Below are positions 1-6,445 of a stretch of DNA of 9,520 nucleotides, piece by piece. Below the pieces are notes generated by a model. That model saw nothing but the letters and a program-made list of their open reading frames with translations, searched no databases and was not told where the DNA came from. The position numbers and the translations under genes are program-made. The number at the start of each line of letters is the position of its first letter. Within the stretch, counting starts at the first letter, position 1. Origin of the DNA: Spirochaetia bacterium UBA5550 (GTDB taxonomy: Bacteria; Spirochaetota; UBA4802; UBA5550); NCBI GenBank assembly GCA_002425885.1, contig DINC01000360.1, positions 2,102-11,621 on the forward strand, written 5' to 3'.

Positions 1-2108
1 CTCCCTAAATTGTCAAATGCATATTTTGTGGTGTATGTTGATGATGTGTCACCGTCACGTATTGTCTTCACAGACTTCACTGTTTCCCCTAACTTCCCGA
101 AGTAGAGCTCCTCTGATACTGTGCCGTTGTCTGTTTTATACACTCTACCTGCGCGGTTGTATCCGCTCCCCGTGTCTCCGTATGTATAGTACACGTCATC
201 CATGAAGGGGTAGTCTATCTGGGTAAGCCTGTTGTGGTTGTAGTGGTACCTTAAAGCTTTACCCTTTGCCGCAAGGTCAGCTGTTATCTTCCGTGTCATG
301 TTCCCCGCAGGGTCATAGCCGAATACTGTTCTCCCTGTGTCAGGGTTATTTATCTCTGTTCTCCTGCCAAAGCCGTCATACCTTATTGCGGTGGTATTCC
401 CCTCCGCGTCCTTCACCTCTGTTATCTCTCCAAGGGGGGTGTATGTATATGATGCCGCTGCTCCCCCCGGCTCTATCACTGTTATTATATTGTCACGTAT
501 ATCTTTATGGGTTACCCTTCTCCTACCCATCTGGTCTGTCACTGTGGTTACAAGGGTCCTTTTGCCGTTCGCGCTGCTTATGCCGTACGAGTACCCTATA
601 TCCGTTCCGTCAGGCATATCCACCCTGGTCTTTCTACCCGCTGCGTCATACGCTGTTACTGTGGGGTTTTTCATCGATGCCCCTGTGCCTGTTGTGCTGA
701 ACACAGGCTGCCCCTGACGTATAACGCGCCCCATCTCGTCATACTCTACTGCGCCTGATACTGTATACCCCCCGGCTCCGTTTACCTCCGATGTTACAGC
801 TGTTGATACCACCCGTTTCATGGCATCTATGGTTACAATGGTGTCCACATAGTCGTTTGTCAGGTGGTATCCCCTGTTCCGCGTTATACAGCGTGCCGGT
901 ATTCCGCTTATATCATAGCTGAAGCTTATTGTTGATGATCCCGCATCATTGGGGCCGACCACGCGGGTCATGCGCCCGAAGCTGTCGTAGTAGTAGTATA
1001 TGGTGTTGTTATTCGTGTCCCCTGTCACTATGGGTACCCCGAACCTCGGGTCATAGGTTGACTGTGACTTAAGGCCGAACACATCTGTTACTGATGACAC
1101 GTATGTCTGCACTGCAGGGTCATAGGTGTATGTCAGGCCGTATCTCTGCGACCTCTCATTAGGAGGATACATCACCAGTTTAAGGTTCCCGTCTGCATAG
1201 TAGTCCATTGTTGTTGTGCTGCTCTCGTTTCCCGATACATGGGTCACTGACCTGAGCCCGCCGTTATGGTCATAGGCCCCTGTCCTCTGGCGCAGCACAG
1301 CCCCTCCGCTGTCTGTCACTGTTATCTGCACAGGGAGTGCCATGAGGTATGTGCTCTCCCTGTACTCGTACAGTATGTTTGCTGTGACATTATCCGTGCC
1401 GTCACTTACGTCGCCGTGGTCTGTGTACCTCTTCACGTTTCCGTATGCGTCGTATTCATAGCTCTGCGCTGTTGTTATTGCCGAGCCACCTTCATGGTAC
1501 ACTGTGCGTGTCTCGTTTAACTGCGCAAAGTACGACCTCTCAGCATCTGTGGCTTTGTCTGTGTATGTTTTTGCTGTCTCTGTGTATATTTCTCCGTCTC
1601 TTCCCCTTACACTGTTCTTTGTCTCAAGGCCCTTGTGGTAATACGTTGCGGCATTGTACTCCTCTTCGCTATCTTCCCTCTTTGCGTTTGAGTATTCTTT
1701 TGTAACTCTGCTCCCGTCGGGCATTGTTTCAGTCACCTTTGAAAAGCCGTAGAATTCACGTTCTCCACGATCGTATTTCCCGTTTTCGTATTTATATGTA
1801 TAGTTATAGCTGTGCCCGTTATTGTCATCCACTGTGACGCTCTTCATCACGTACTTTGAGCTGGGGTTGTCAAAGGTGTTCGGTGTGCGCTCGTAATCTA
1901 TTGCTATCTTCCCGCCAAGGGGGTTTGTTACTGTTTTAAGTAAGTTGGTCCTCCCGGTTTTATTGATTATTCTCTTTAAATCTCCGGTTCCGTCAGATAG
2001 TATTTTTCCGGGCGTCTCCCTTCGCAATTTGGCGTGTTTTAAACGTTTTCTGTCATCCCCGCGAAGGCGGGGATCTATTCCTTTTAATAAAACTTCAGGT
2101 GTCCATGC
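1..2108 (-). CDS. Rhs/YD-repeat protein (SpvB-TcdB-like type), 5'-truncated and running off the left edge
   Basis: The minus strand is open without a stop from 2108 down to the left edge (about 702 codons). It encodes a threonine-, tyrosine- and aspartate-rich protein full of YD repeats, for example YEYDAYGNVKRY (near 1450), YYYDSFGRMTR (near 980), VEYDEMGRVIR (near 740), AYDAAGRKTRV (near 640) and RYDGFGRRTEI (near 370). The N-terminal segment near 1725-1940, with TNPLGGKIAIDY and EREFYGFSKVTET, resembles the junction after the SpvB/FG-GAP part of large Rhs/TcdB-like proteins; I know this pattern from the family. Such proteins form a beta-cocoon shell that usually encloses a variable C-terminal toxin; that end lies beyond position 1. 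No credible start exists: an in-frame TGA lies at 2109-2111, the first in-frame ATG is internal (1845-1847), and a TTG at 2025-2027 has no Shine-Dalgarno. The codons from about 2040 to 2108 come from a REP-like repeat. I infer a gene remnant or silent cassette. Confidence 0.85.
2055..2074. repeat. REP-like intergenic palindrome (CCCCGC-GAAG-GCGGGG type)
   Basis: A perfect 8-bp stem (ATCCCCGC / GCGGGGAT) encloses the loop GAAG. The surrounding TGTCATCCCCGCGAAGGCGG pattern is the familiar dispersed REP-like repeat of many bacterial genomes; when read as protein it gives SPRRRGSI on the plus strand and GIDPRLRGDD on the minus strand. It sits exactly where the truncated Rhs frame loses family resemblance, so those codons are repeat-derived rather than ancestral protein. 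Only one copy is visible, so dispersal in this genome is inferred. Confidence 0.65.
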
Positions 2109-2130
2109 TCAGGGCCGGGCTCTCGCCTCC

Positions 2131-2224
2131 AATAAAACGGCCTGATTGATATTCAGAGCGATTCAGTAAAGAGTGTTATATTTGCTTTGCAGGTGCAATG
2201 TTTATTGCACACGGCCGTTTTATT
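2131..2224. repeat. 94-bp inverted-repeat structure with internal hairpin
   Basis: The outer arms AATAAAACGGCC (2131-2142) and GGCCGTTTTATT (2213-2224) are perfect 12-bp inverted repeats. Nested near the right arm is a second perfect hairpin, GTGCAAT - gttt - ATTGCAC (2193-2210). The short octamer AATAAAAC also occurs at 2086-2093. No obvious target-site duplication flanks the arms. It could be a small non-autonomous mobile element, a paired REP-type structure, or a structured RNA; the sequence does not decide. Confidence 0.5.
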
Positions 2225-2351
2225 CCGGCTCCATCCCTGACGCGGTGTGGGAAGGGATCTTTTCTATGTTCCTTAAAACTTAAAGTCCCGAGTATTTTCA
2301 CGATAAACTTTTCCTGTTGAAGTTTACTTTTCTGAAAATGAAATAATTTCA

Positions 2352-2666
2352 GCTGTTATCAATACCTTTCATGTTGAATTCAATGTAATTTCAGTTGAAT
2401 TCATTGTATTTTGTATTGAAATCAATATAAATCCAATTGAAATCAATGAGTTTTGTATTGAAATCAATACCTTTCATGTTGAATTCAATGTAAATTCAGT
2501 TGAATTCAATACAAAAAGCATTGAAATCAAAGCAAATTCACTTGAATTTGATATAAAAAGTGTTGAAACCGATACAAATTCAGTTGAATTCAATACAAAA
2601 AGTATTGAAACTGACATAAATTCAGTTGAATTCAATGCAAATTCAATCAACGTCAATGTAAAATCA
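2352..2666. repeat. Array of 21-bp palindromic tandem repeats (14 clear units plus one decayed)
   Basis: Fourteen consecutive units of exactly 21 bp run from 2373 to 2666 with no insertion or deletion; a decayed unit precedes them at 2352-2372. The typical unit is RTTGAAWTCAAT followed by a 9-nt variable tail ending in TTCA, AAAGT or TTTGT. Units 1, 6, 7, 11 and 13 carry the perfect palindrome TTGAATTCAA; units 3, 4, 5 and 8 keep the arms TTGA/TCAA around AA; later units (9, 10, 12, 14) are more diverged. A 46-bp block starting at 2358 recurs 105 bp (five units) later with one mismatch, a sign of segmental duplication. The period equals two helical turns, so the palindromes lie on one DNA face. 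The array stops immediately before the Shine-Dalgarno of the next gene. The same frame is open through the array and would encode heptapeptides such as VEFNTKS, but it has no normal start codon. Confidence 0.95.
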
Positions 2667-2690
2667 TTGAAACCGCTACGGAGGCATTTG

Positions 2691-4124
2691 ATGAGAAAAA
2701 TTCTGTTATACATATTCTCAATTATTTCTGCTGCAATCATCCCTGTTTTAATCGCCCTTTCAATAATGATTACACTTTTTTTATCCCCGGATTTTCACGT
2801 GCGTGTGATTAAAAACCTGGACCTTGTTAAAACATTTATCGAGGCAAAAAACCTTGAAGTTGAATCTGATATAAAACGGGAGATTGAAAAGAAAACAGGT
2901 ATTACGGCATTCAAGTCTGAATACGACAGTGTAAAAAAAGATTATGATGAAAAACTTCTGGCCTTTAATAAGATAAATAAAACAGAGGATTTTAAAAATC
3001 TCGAAAAGCAGATTGACGAGGTGGATGATCTCGAATGGGAAAAATCATCCGACTCCTTTAAAACCGAAGATGAATTCAAAAGTTTTAAAAAACATAAGAT
3101 GAAAGAGCTTAAAGCCGCTCTCGAAGAGATTGAAAACTATCGCGATAAAAATGAAGACGCCATAGATAAATCCGAAGATGAAATGAAGAAAGCGGAAGAG
3201 ATCTTTGAAGATGCCGATGACGAGATGAAGGACAAAGAGAAGGATGCCCGCGAAATAATAGAAGATCGTCAGGGTGAGTTTGTTAACGAGATGTATCACG
3301 ACATCTCAAAGATTGAACCTGTTCTCACAGAAAAACTGAATACACTCTTCCTTGAAAAAGAGATTAAAAATATAATCACCACTTACCTCGATTTTTTAAC
3401 ATCATACCCTGAGCAGAAAAACGCGGGGAATGTTTACCAGTCAAGGCTCAACGTTGAGTCAGGTTTAATCGACACATCAACCAATGTTAAAATACCGCCG
3501 CTCAGTATGAGCTTCATTGTTAAAGTTAATGATAACGGCATAGAGAAGGAGAAGAACCTTCTGAGCGAAGTCTTTGCTGAAACTGTAAAAAGCACTCCGG
3601 GGTTGAAGAGCCCCTGGGTTATGTCAAAGCTCTTCACAATGTCAGACTCCTGGATTGCTGAAAAAGCGGGGAGATCAGTTCTAAAAGGTACCGGCATTTC
3701 ATACAGCGGCGGAGTTATAAAGTCCGGGCCCATTACACTGACCGGGGAGAAAGGGGACATAGCAGAGAGGGTAATGATCGGTATGACCGCAGGGAAGTAC
3801 CTCCCATACGCAGCAGGAGCGATCTCCCTGATACTACTCATACTGATATTTATTCTATCTTCGGGTAAAAAGAACGGCATTAAAAACGCAGGTTATATTC
3901 TCAAGTACCCTTCAATGATTATTGCCATTGCAGGGATTGCCCTGATACTTATTTCACTTGTGCCGGGACTGCTTCTCCCTGAAATTATCAGCGACCCGCT
4001 TAAATATGCATTTCTCGACAGGGCTGCCTCAACAGCAGTGATATATATGCTTATCCCTGTTACAGCACTGTTTTTTATACTGTCACTTGTGGGGAGTTTC
4101 ATGGTTAAGATGGGGAAGAGATAA
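2691..4124 (+). CDS. Hypothetical membrane protein with charged coiled-coil-like domain and four predicted TM helices
   Basis: I do not recognise this 477-residue protein. The start at ATG 2691 is set by GGAGG (2680-2684) six bases upstream. Residues 4-31 form a long hydrophobic helix (signal anchor or first TM). Residues about 36-205 are extremely rich in Lys, Glu and Asp with heptad-like spacing (for example KAALEEIENYRDKNED), suggesting coiled coil. Residues about 205-365 are a mixed soluble domain with conserved-looking NVKIPPLSMSF and SWIAEKAGRSVLKGTGISYS. Three further helices follow at about 371-390, 408-429 and 446-471, ending in basic KMGKR. If the N-terminus is cytoplasmic, the roughly 340-residue middle is probably periplasmic or extracytoplasmic. 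It is directly preceded by the 21-bp array and followed by 95 bp without a T-tailed terminator. The charged composition raises the possibility of a stalk or tether role, but no function can be assigned. Confidence 0.9.
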   Translation: MRKILLYIFSIISAAIIPVLIALSIMITLFLSPDFHVRVIKNLDLVKTFIEAKNLEVESDIKREIEKKTGITAFKSEYDSVKKDYDEKLLAFNKINKTEDFKNLEKQIDEVDDLEWEKSSDSFKTEDEFKSFKKHKMKELKAALEEIENYRDKNEDAIDKSEDEMKKAEEIFEDADDEMKDKEKDAREIIEDRQGEFVNEMYHDISKIEPVLTEKLNTLFLEKEIKNIITTYLDFLTSYPEQKNAGNVYQSRLNVESGLIDTSTNVKIPPLSMSFIVKVNDNGIEKEKNLLSEVFAETVKSTPGLKSPWVMSKLFTMSDSWIAEKAGRSVLKGTGISYSGGVIKSGPITLTGEKGDIAERVMIGMTAGKYLPYAAGAISLILLILIFILSSGKKNGIKNAGYILKYPSMIIAIAGIALILISLVPGLLLPEIISDPLKYAFLDRAASTAVIYMLIPVTALFFILSLVGSFMVKMGKR

Positions 4125-4133
4125 AAGAGATTC

Positions 4134-4156
4134 TTGACATATAACGGCCGTTTATA
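4134..4156 (+). promoter_or_regulatory. TTGACA box overlapping an AACGGCCGTT palindrome (possible promoter/operator)
   Basis: A consensus -35 hexamer TTGACA (4134-4139) is followed at once by the perfect 10-bp palindrome AACGGCCGTT (4143-4152), which sits inside a looser TATAA/TTTATA symmetry. The location, 80 bp before the dehydrogenase start, suits a promoter with an operator in its spacer. However, the best -10 candidate, TATAAC at 4153-4158, lies only 13 bp from the -35 box, too close for a standard sigma70 promoter. Confidence 0.3.
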
Positions 4157-4171
4157 ACAGAGTAAATTCTG

Positions 4172-4192
4172 CTGCCGGATCGGCTCCGGCAG
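4172..4192 (+). other. Strong 8-bp leader hairpin ahead of the dehydrogenase gene
   Basis: CTGCCGGA (4172-4179) and TCCGGCAG (4185-4192) pair perfectly around a 5-nt loop TCGGC. No T-run follows in the plus direction, so a classic rho-independent terminator for the upstream membrane-protein gene is unlikely. The hairpin ends 15 bp before the Shine-Dalgarno AAGGAG (4208-4213) of the next gene. It may be an mRNA-stabilising leader structure, the remnant of a terminator, or a protein-binding site. Confidence 0.55.
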
Positions 4193-4219
4193 ATCCCCTG
4201 AAAATATAAGGAGCAACAG

Positions 4220-5332
4220 ATGGAAGAGAAATTAGTATGGCTTGATTTTGACCTTGTGAGAAATTTCATGAGGGATGTTTTTATAAAGATTGGCGTTCCT
4301 GAAAAGGATGCCGAGGTTTCTGCTGACGTGCTTATTGAATCGGACAAACGCGGTATAGACTCCCACGGTCTCAACAGGATGAAGCCGATATATTATGATA
4401 GAATAAAGGAAGGGATACAGCTCCCTGTAACTGATTTCGAGATTGTCAGGGAGAGCCCGGCTACTGCGGTTATAGACGGACACAACGGCATGGGCCATGT
4501 AATAGGGAAACGCGCCATGACAATGGCAATGGAGAAGGCAGAAAAATTCGGCCTCGGCATGACAGCTGTGCGGAACTCCACTCATTACGGTATCGCGGGT
4601 TACTACGCTCTCATGGCTGCGGAGAAAGGGATGATCGGCATAACAGGAACAAACGCAAGGCCCTCCATTGCTCCGACTTTCGGTATAGAAAATATGCTGG
4701 GTACCAATCCCCTTGTTTTCGGTATACCCACTGACGAGGAGTTCCCCTTTGTTCTGGACTGCGCCACATCAGTGAGCCAGCGCGGGAAGATCGAGGTCTA
4801 TGCACGCACAGGTAAAAGGATGCCTGAAGGATGGGTAATTGACAGGAACGGTAAATCCACAACAGATCCGATTGCTGCATTGAACGATCTGATTAAAGGC
4901 ACTGCTGCACTTACCCCTCTCGGCGGTATAGGTGAGGATGGAGCGGGATTCAAAGGTTACGGATACGCCACAGTTGTTGAGATACTCTCAGCTGCGTTGC
5001 AGGGGGGGAGCTATCTCAAGATGCTGTCAGGCTTTGAAAACGGAAAAAAGGTTCCATACAAGTTAGGTCACTTCTTCATGGCAATTAATATTTCACACTT
5101 CACTGAAGTTGAGGAATTCAAAAAGATCTCCGGCGACATTCTGAGACAGCTCCGCAGCTCGGAAAAAATGCCCGGTGCTGAAAGGATATACACAGCGGGA
5201 GAGAAAGAGCACCTGGCGTGGCTTGAAAGACAGGGTAAAGGTGTCCCTGTTGGCGAAGAACTGCAGAGAGAGATGATCCTCATGAGAGATGAGTGCGGAC
5301 TCGCAGAGTATAAATTCCCCTTTGAAAAATAA
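4220..5332 (+). CDS. Ldh2-family NAD(P)-dependent malate/L-lactate-type 2-hydroxyacid dehydrogenase
   Basis: This 370-residue protein belongs to the malate/L-sulfolactate/L-lactate/ureidoglycolate dehydrogenase family (Ldh2), cytoplasmic enzymes unrelated to classical Rossmann-fold LDH/MDH that interconvert L-2-hydroxy acids and 2-oxo acids with NAD(P). Family hallmarks are visible: SDKRGIDSHG at residues 41-50 with the Ser48-His49 pair, NSTHYGIAGYYA at 119-130 with His122, GTNARPSIAP at 143-152, GTNPLVFGIP at 161-170, and FVLDCATS near 177-184. Length is normal for the family. The ATG is preceded by AAGGAG (4208-4213). The FAD-enzyme gene begins 6 bp after the stop, so the two are almost certainly one transcript. 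Substrate cannot be read from sequence: malate, lactate, sulfolactate and 2-hydroxyglutarate-like acids are all possible. The partner gene makes a 2-hydroxy diacid attractive, which is inference. Confidence 0.93.
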   Translation: MEEKLVWLDFDLVRNFMRDVFIKIGVPEKDAEVSADVLIESDKRGIDSHGLNRMKPIYYDRIKEGIQLPVTDFEIVRESPATAVIDGHNGMGHVIGKRAMTMAMEKAEKFGLGMTAVRNSTHYGIAGYYALMAAEKGMIGITGTNARPSIAPTFGIENMLGTNPLVFGIPTDEEFPFVLDCATSVSQRGKIEVYARTGKRMPEGWVIDRNGKSTTDPIAALNDLIKGTAALTPLGGIGEDGAGFKGYGYATVVEILSAALQGGSYLKMLSGFENGKKVPYKLGHFFMAINISHFTEVEEFKKISGDILRQLRSSEKMPGAERIYTAGEKEHLAWLERQGKGVPVGEELQREMILMRDECGLAEYKFPFEK

Positions 5333-5338
5333 ATTTTA

Positions 5339-6442
5339 ATGGATCTCACTGATATAGTTGTCATAGGCGCCGGGGCAGTGGGACTTGCCCTGGCTGCCCG
5401 GCTCTCCGCAAAATATTCCGTTGTTGTGCTGGAGATGGAGGAATCCTTCGGCAGGCACACAAGCAGCAGAAACAGCGAAACTGTACACTCCGGCATATAC
5501 TACCCGCAAGGTTCACTGAAGGCACAGCTCTGTTTACGCGGAAATGAACTCATATACAGCTTCATGAAAGAAAATGATATAGCACACAACAGGTGCGGGA
5601 AGTATATCATTGCATCATCGGAAGATCAAATCCCCGAAATCGAAAGATTGTATAAAAACGGTATTGCAAACAGTGTGCCCGGTCTCCGCATTGCTGACGG
5701 TGCGGAGATAGAGAAAGCTGAGCCGCTGGTTCGCGCTGTTGCAGGAGTGCATGTACCCACTGCGGGGATCATGGATTCCTATGAACTGATGAAAAGGCTT
5801 GAAACCATCGCAAAAGATAACGGAGCGCTCTTCTCGTACAGGTCTGAAGTATCACGCATTGAAAAGCCCGGTGACGGATACATGGTCACCACAACTTCCG
5901 GTGATTCGATCATGGCTGATATAATTTTCAACTGCGCGGGGCTCTTTTCTGACAGGGTCGCGGAGTCTGCCGGTTTCGACATTGATGCAATGAACTACAG
6001 GCTTAGCTTCTGCAAGGGTGAGTACTACAAATCGGACAACGTGAAAAAGATGAACCTGCTTATTTATCCTGTACCTTCTCCTGACGGCAGGTCCCTCGGC
6101 ATACACAACAGGCTCTTCACTGACGGCAGCGTATCCTTCGGCCCCAATGCTTACTACCTCGATGAAAATAAAACTGATTACTCCATGAATGAAAAACACA
6201 GGGAGGAGTTTCTATATTCAGTTTCAACATTCATGAAAACTGACGTTTCTGATTTATATCCTTATGACTGCGGTATAAGGCCGAAGCTTCAGAAGCCGGG
6301 GGAGAAGTTCAGGGATTTTATTATTACGAATGAAACCGGCAGCGGAATGAAAAACTTCATTAATCTCATCGGCATTGAATCACCCGGTCTCACTTCATGC
6401 CTTGCTATTGCGGAGTATGCCTCTTCATTGATTGAGGATTAG
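5339..6442 (+). CDS. FAD-dependent oxidoreductase, L-2-hydroxyglutarate oxidase (LhgO)-like
   Basis: A 367-residue DAO-fold flavoprotein. An N-terminal Rossmann FAD motif GAGAVG (residues 10-15) is followed by the acidic strand end VVVLEMEE (28-35). The segment NSETVHSGIYYPQGSLKA (45-62) and the C-terminal GIESPGLTSCLAIAEYAS are hallmarks of the L-2-hydroxyglutarate dehydrogenase/oxidase group. Members oxidise L-2-hydroxyglutarate to 2-oxoglutarate and pass electrons to oxygen or to the quinone pool. The gene starts 6 bp after the Ldh2-type dehydrogenase and has no clear Shine-Dalgarno, only an AT-rich AAATAAATTTTA leader, so translation is probably coupled to the upstream gene. It ends tail-to-tail with the polysaccharide deacetylase gene, with 3 bp between stop codons. 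Substrate specificity toward 2-hydroxyglutarate rather than another 2-hydroxy acid is inferred from family resemblance only. Confidence 0.92.
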   Translation: MDLTDIVVIGAGAVGLALAARLSAKYSVVVLEMEESFGRHTSSRNSETVHSGIYYPQGSLKAQLCLRGNELIYSFMKENDIAHNRCGKYIIASSEDQIPEIERLYKNGIANSVPGLRIADGAEIEKAEPLVRAVAGVHVPTAGIMDSYELMKRLETIAKDNGALFSYRSEVSRIEKPGDGYMVTTTSGDSIMADIIFNCAGLFSDRVAESAGFDIDAMNYRLSFCKGEYYKSDNVKKMNLLIYPVPSPDGRSLGIHNRLFTDGSVSFGPNAYYLDENKTDYSMNEKHREEFLYSVSTFMKTDVSDLYPYDCGIRPKLQKPGEKFRDFIITNETGSGMKNFINLIGIESPGLTSCLAIAEYASSLIED

Positions 6443-6445
6443 TCT

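Larger units (their letters stand above)
2112..2690. other. Intergenic region without a supported gene
   Basis: From the truncated Rhs frame to the next start codon no convincing gene is present on either strand. The region holds the 94-bp inverted-repeat structure, then an AT-rich stretch (2225-2351), then the 21-bp tandem array, which ends 24 bp before the next gene. Within the AT-rich stretch a loose inverted repeat, ATCCCT (2233-2238) / AGGGAT (2253-2258), is followed by CTTTTCT and is at best a weak terminator-like element. The promoter of the downstream gene must lie somewhere here, but I cannot place it: TTGAA-type -35 look-alikes recur in every repeat unit. Confidence 0.7.

Noticed and set aside
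17..1705. Several plus-strand open frames of 62-144 codons over the Rhs region
   Set aside because: They are antisense shadows of the long minus-strand YD-repeat frame: skewed Cys/Leu/Pro/Ser composition, mutual overlap and no ribosome binding sites.
1945..2145. Plus-strand 66-codon frame containing SSPRRRGSIPF
   Set aside because: The segment is the standard accidental translation of the REP-like palindrome, and the rest is antisense to the Rhs frame.
2352..2666. CRISPR array
   Set aside because: Units are contiguous 21-mers with no alternating unique spacers and no cas genes nearby.
2667..2690. TTG at 2667 as start of the membrane-protein gene
   Set aside because: It directly abuts the last repeat unit and would add KPLRRHL. 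ATG 2691 has a perfect GGAGG six bases upstream and begins the hydrophobic helix properly.
2474..2740. Minus-strand 88-codon frame with repeated NSTEF-type heptapeptides
   Set aside because: It is the reverse reading of the 21-bp array running antisense into the start of the membrane-protein gene; it has no Shine-Dalgarno and begins inside the real gene.
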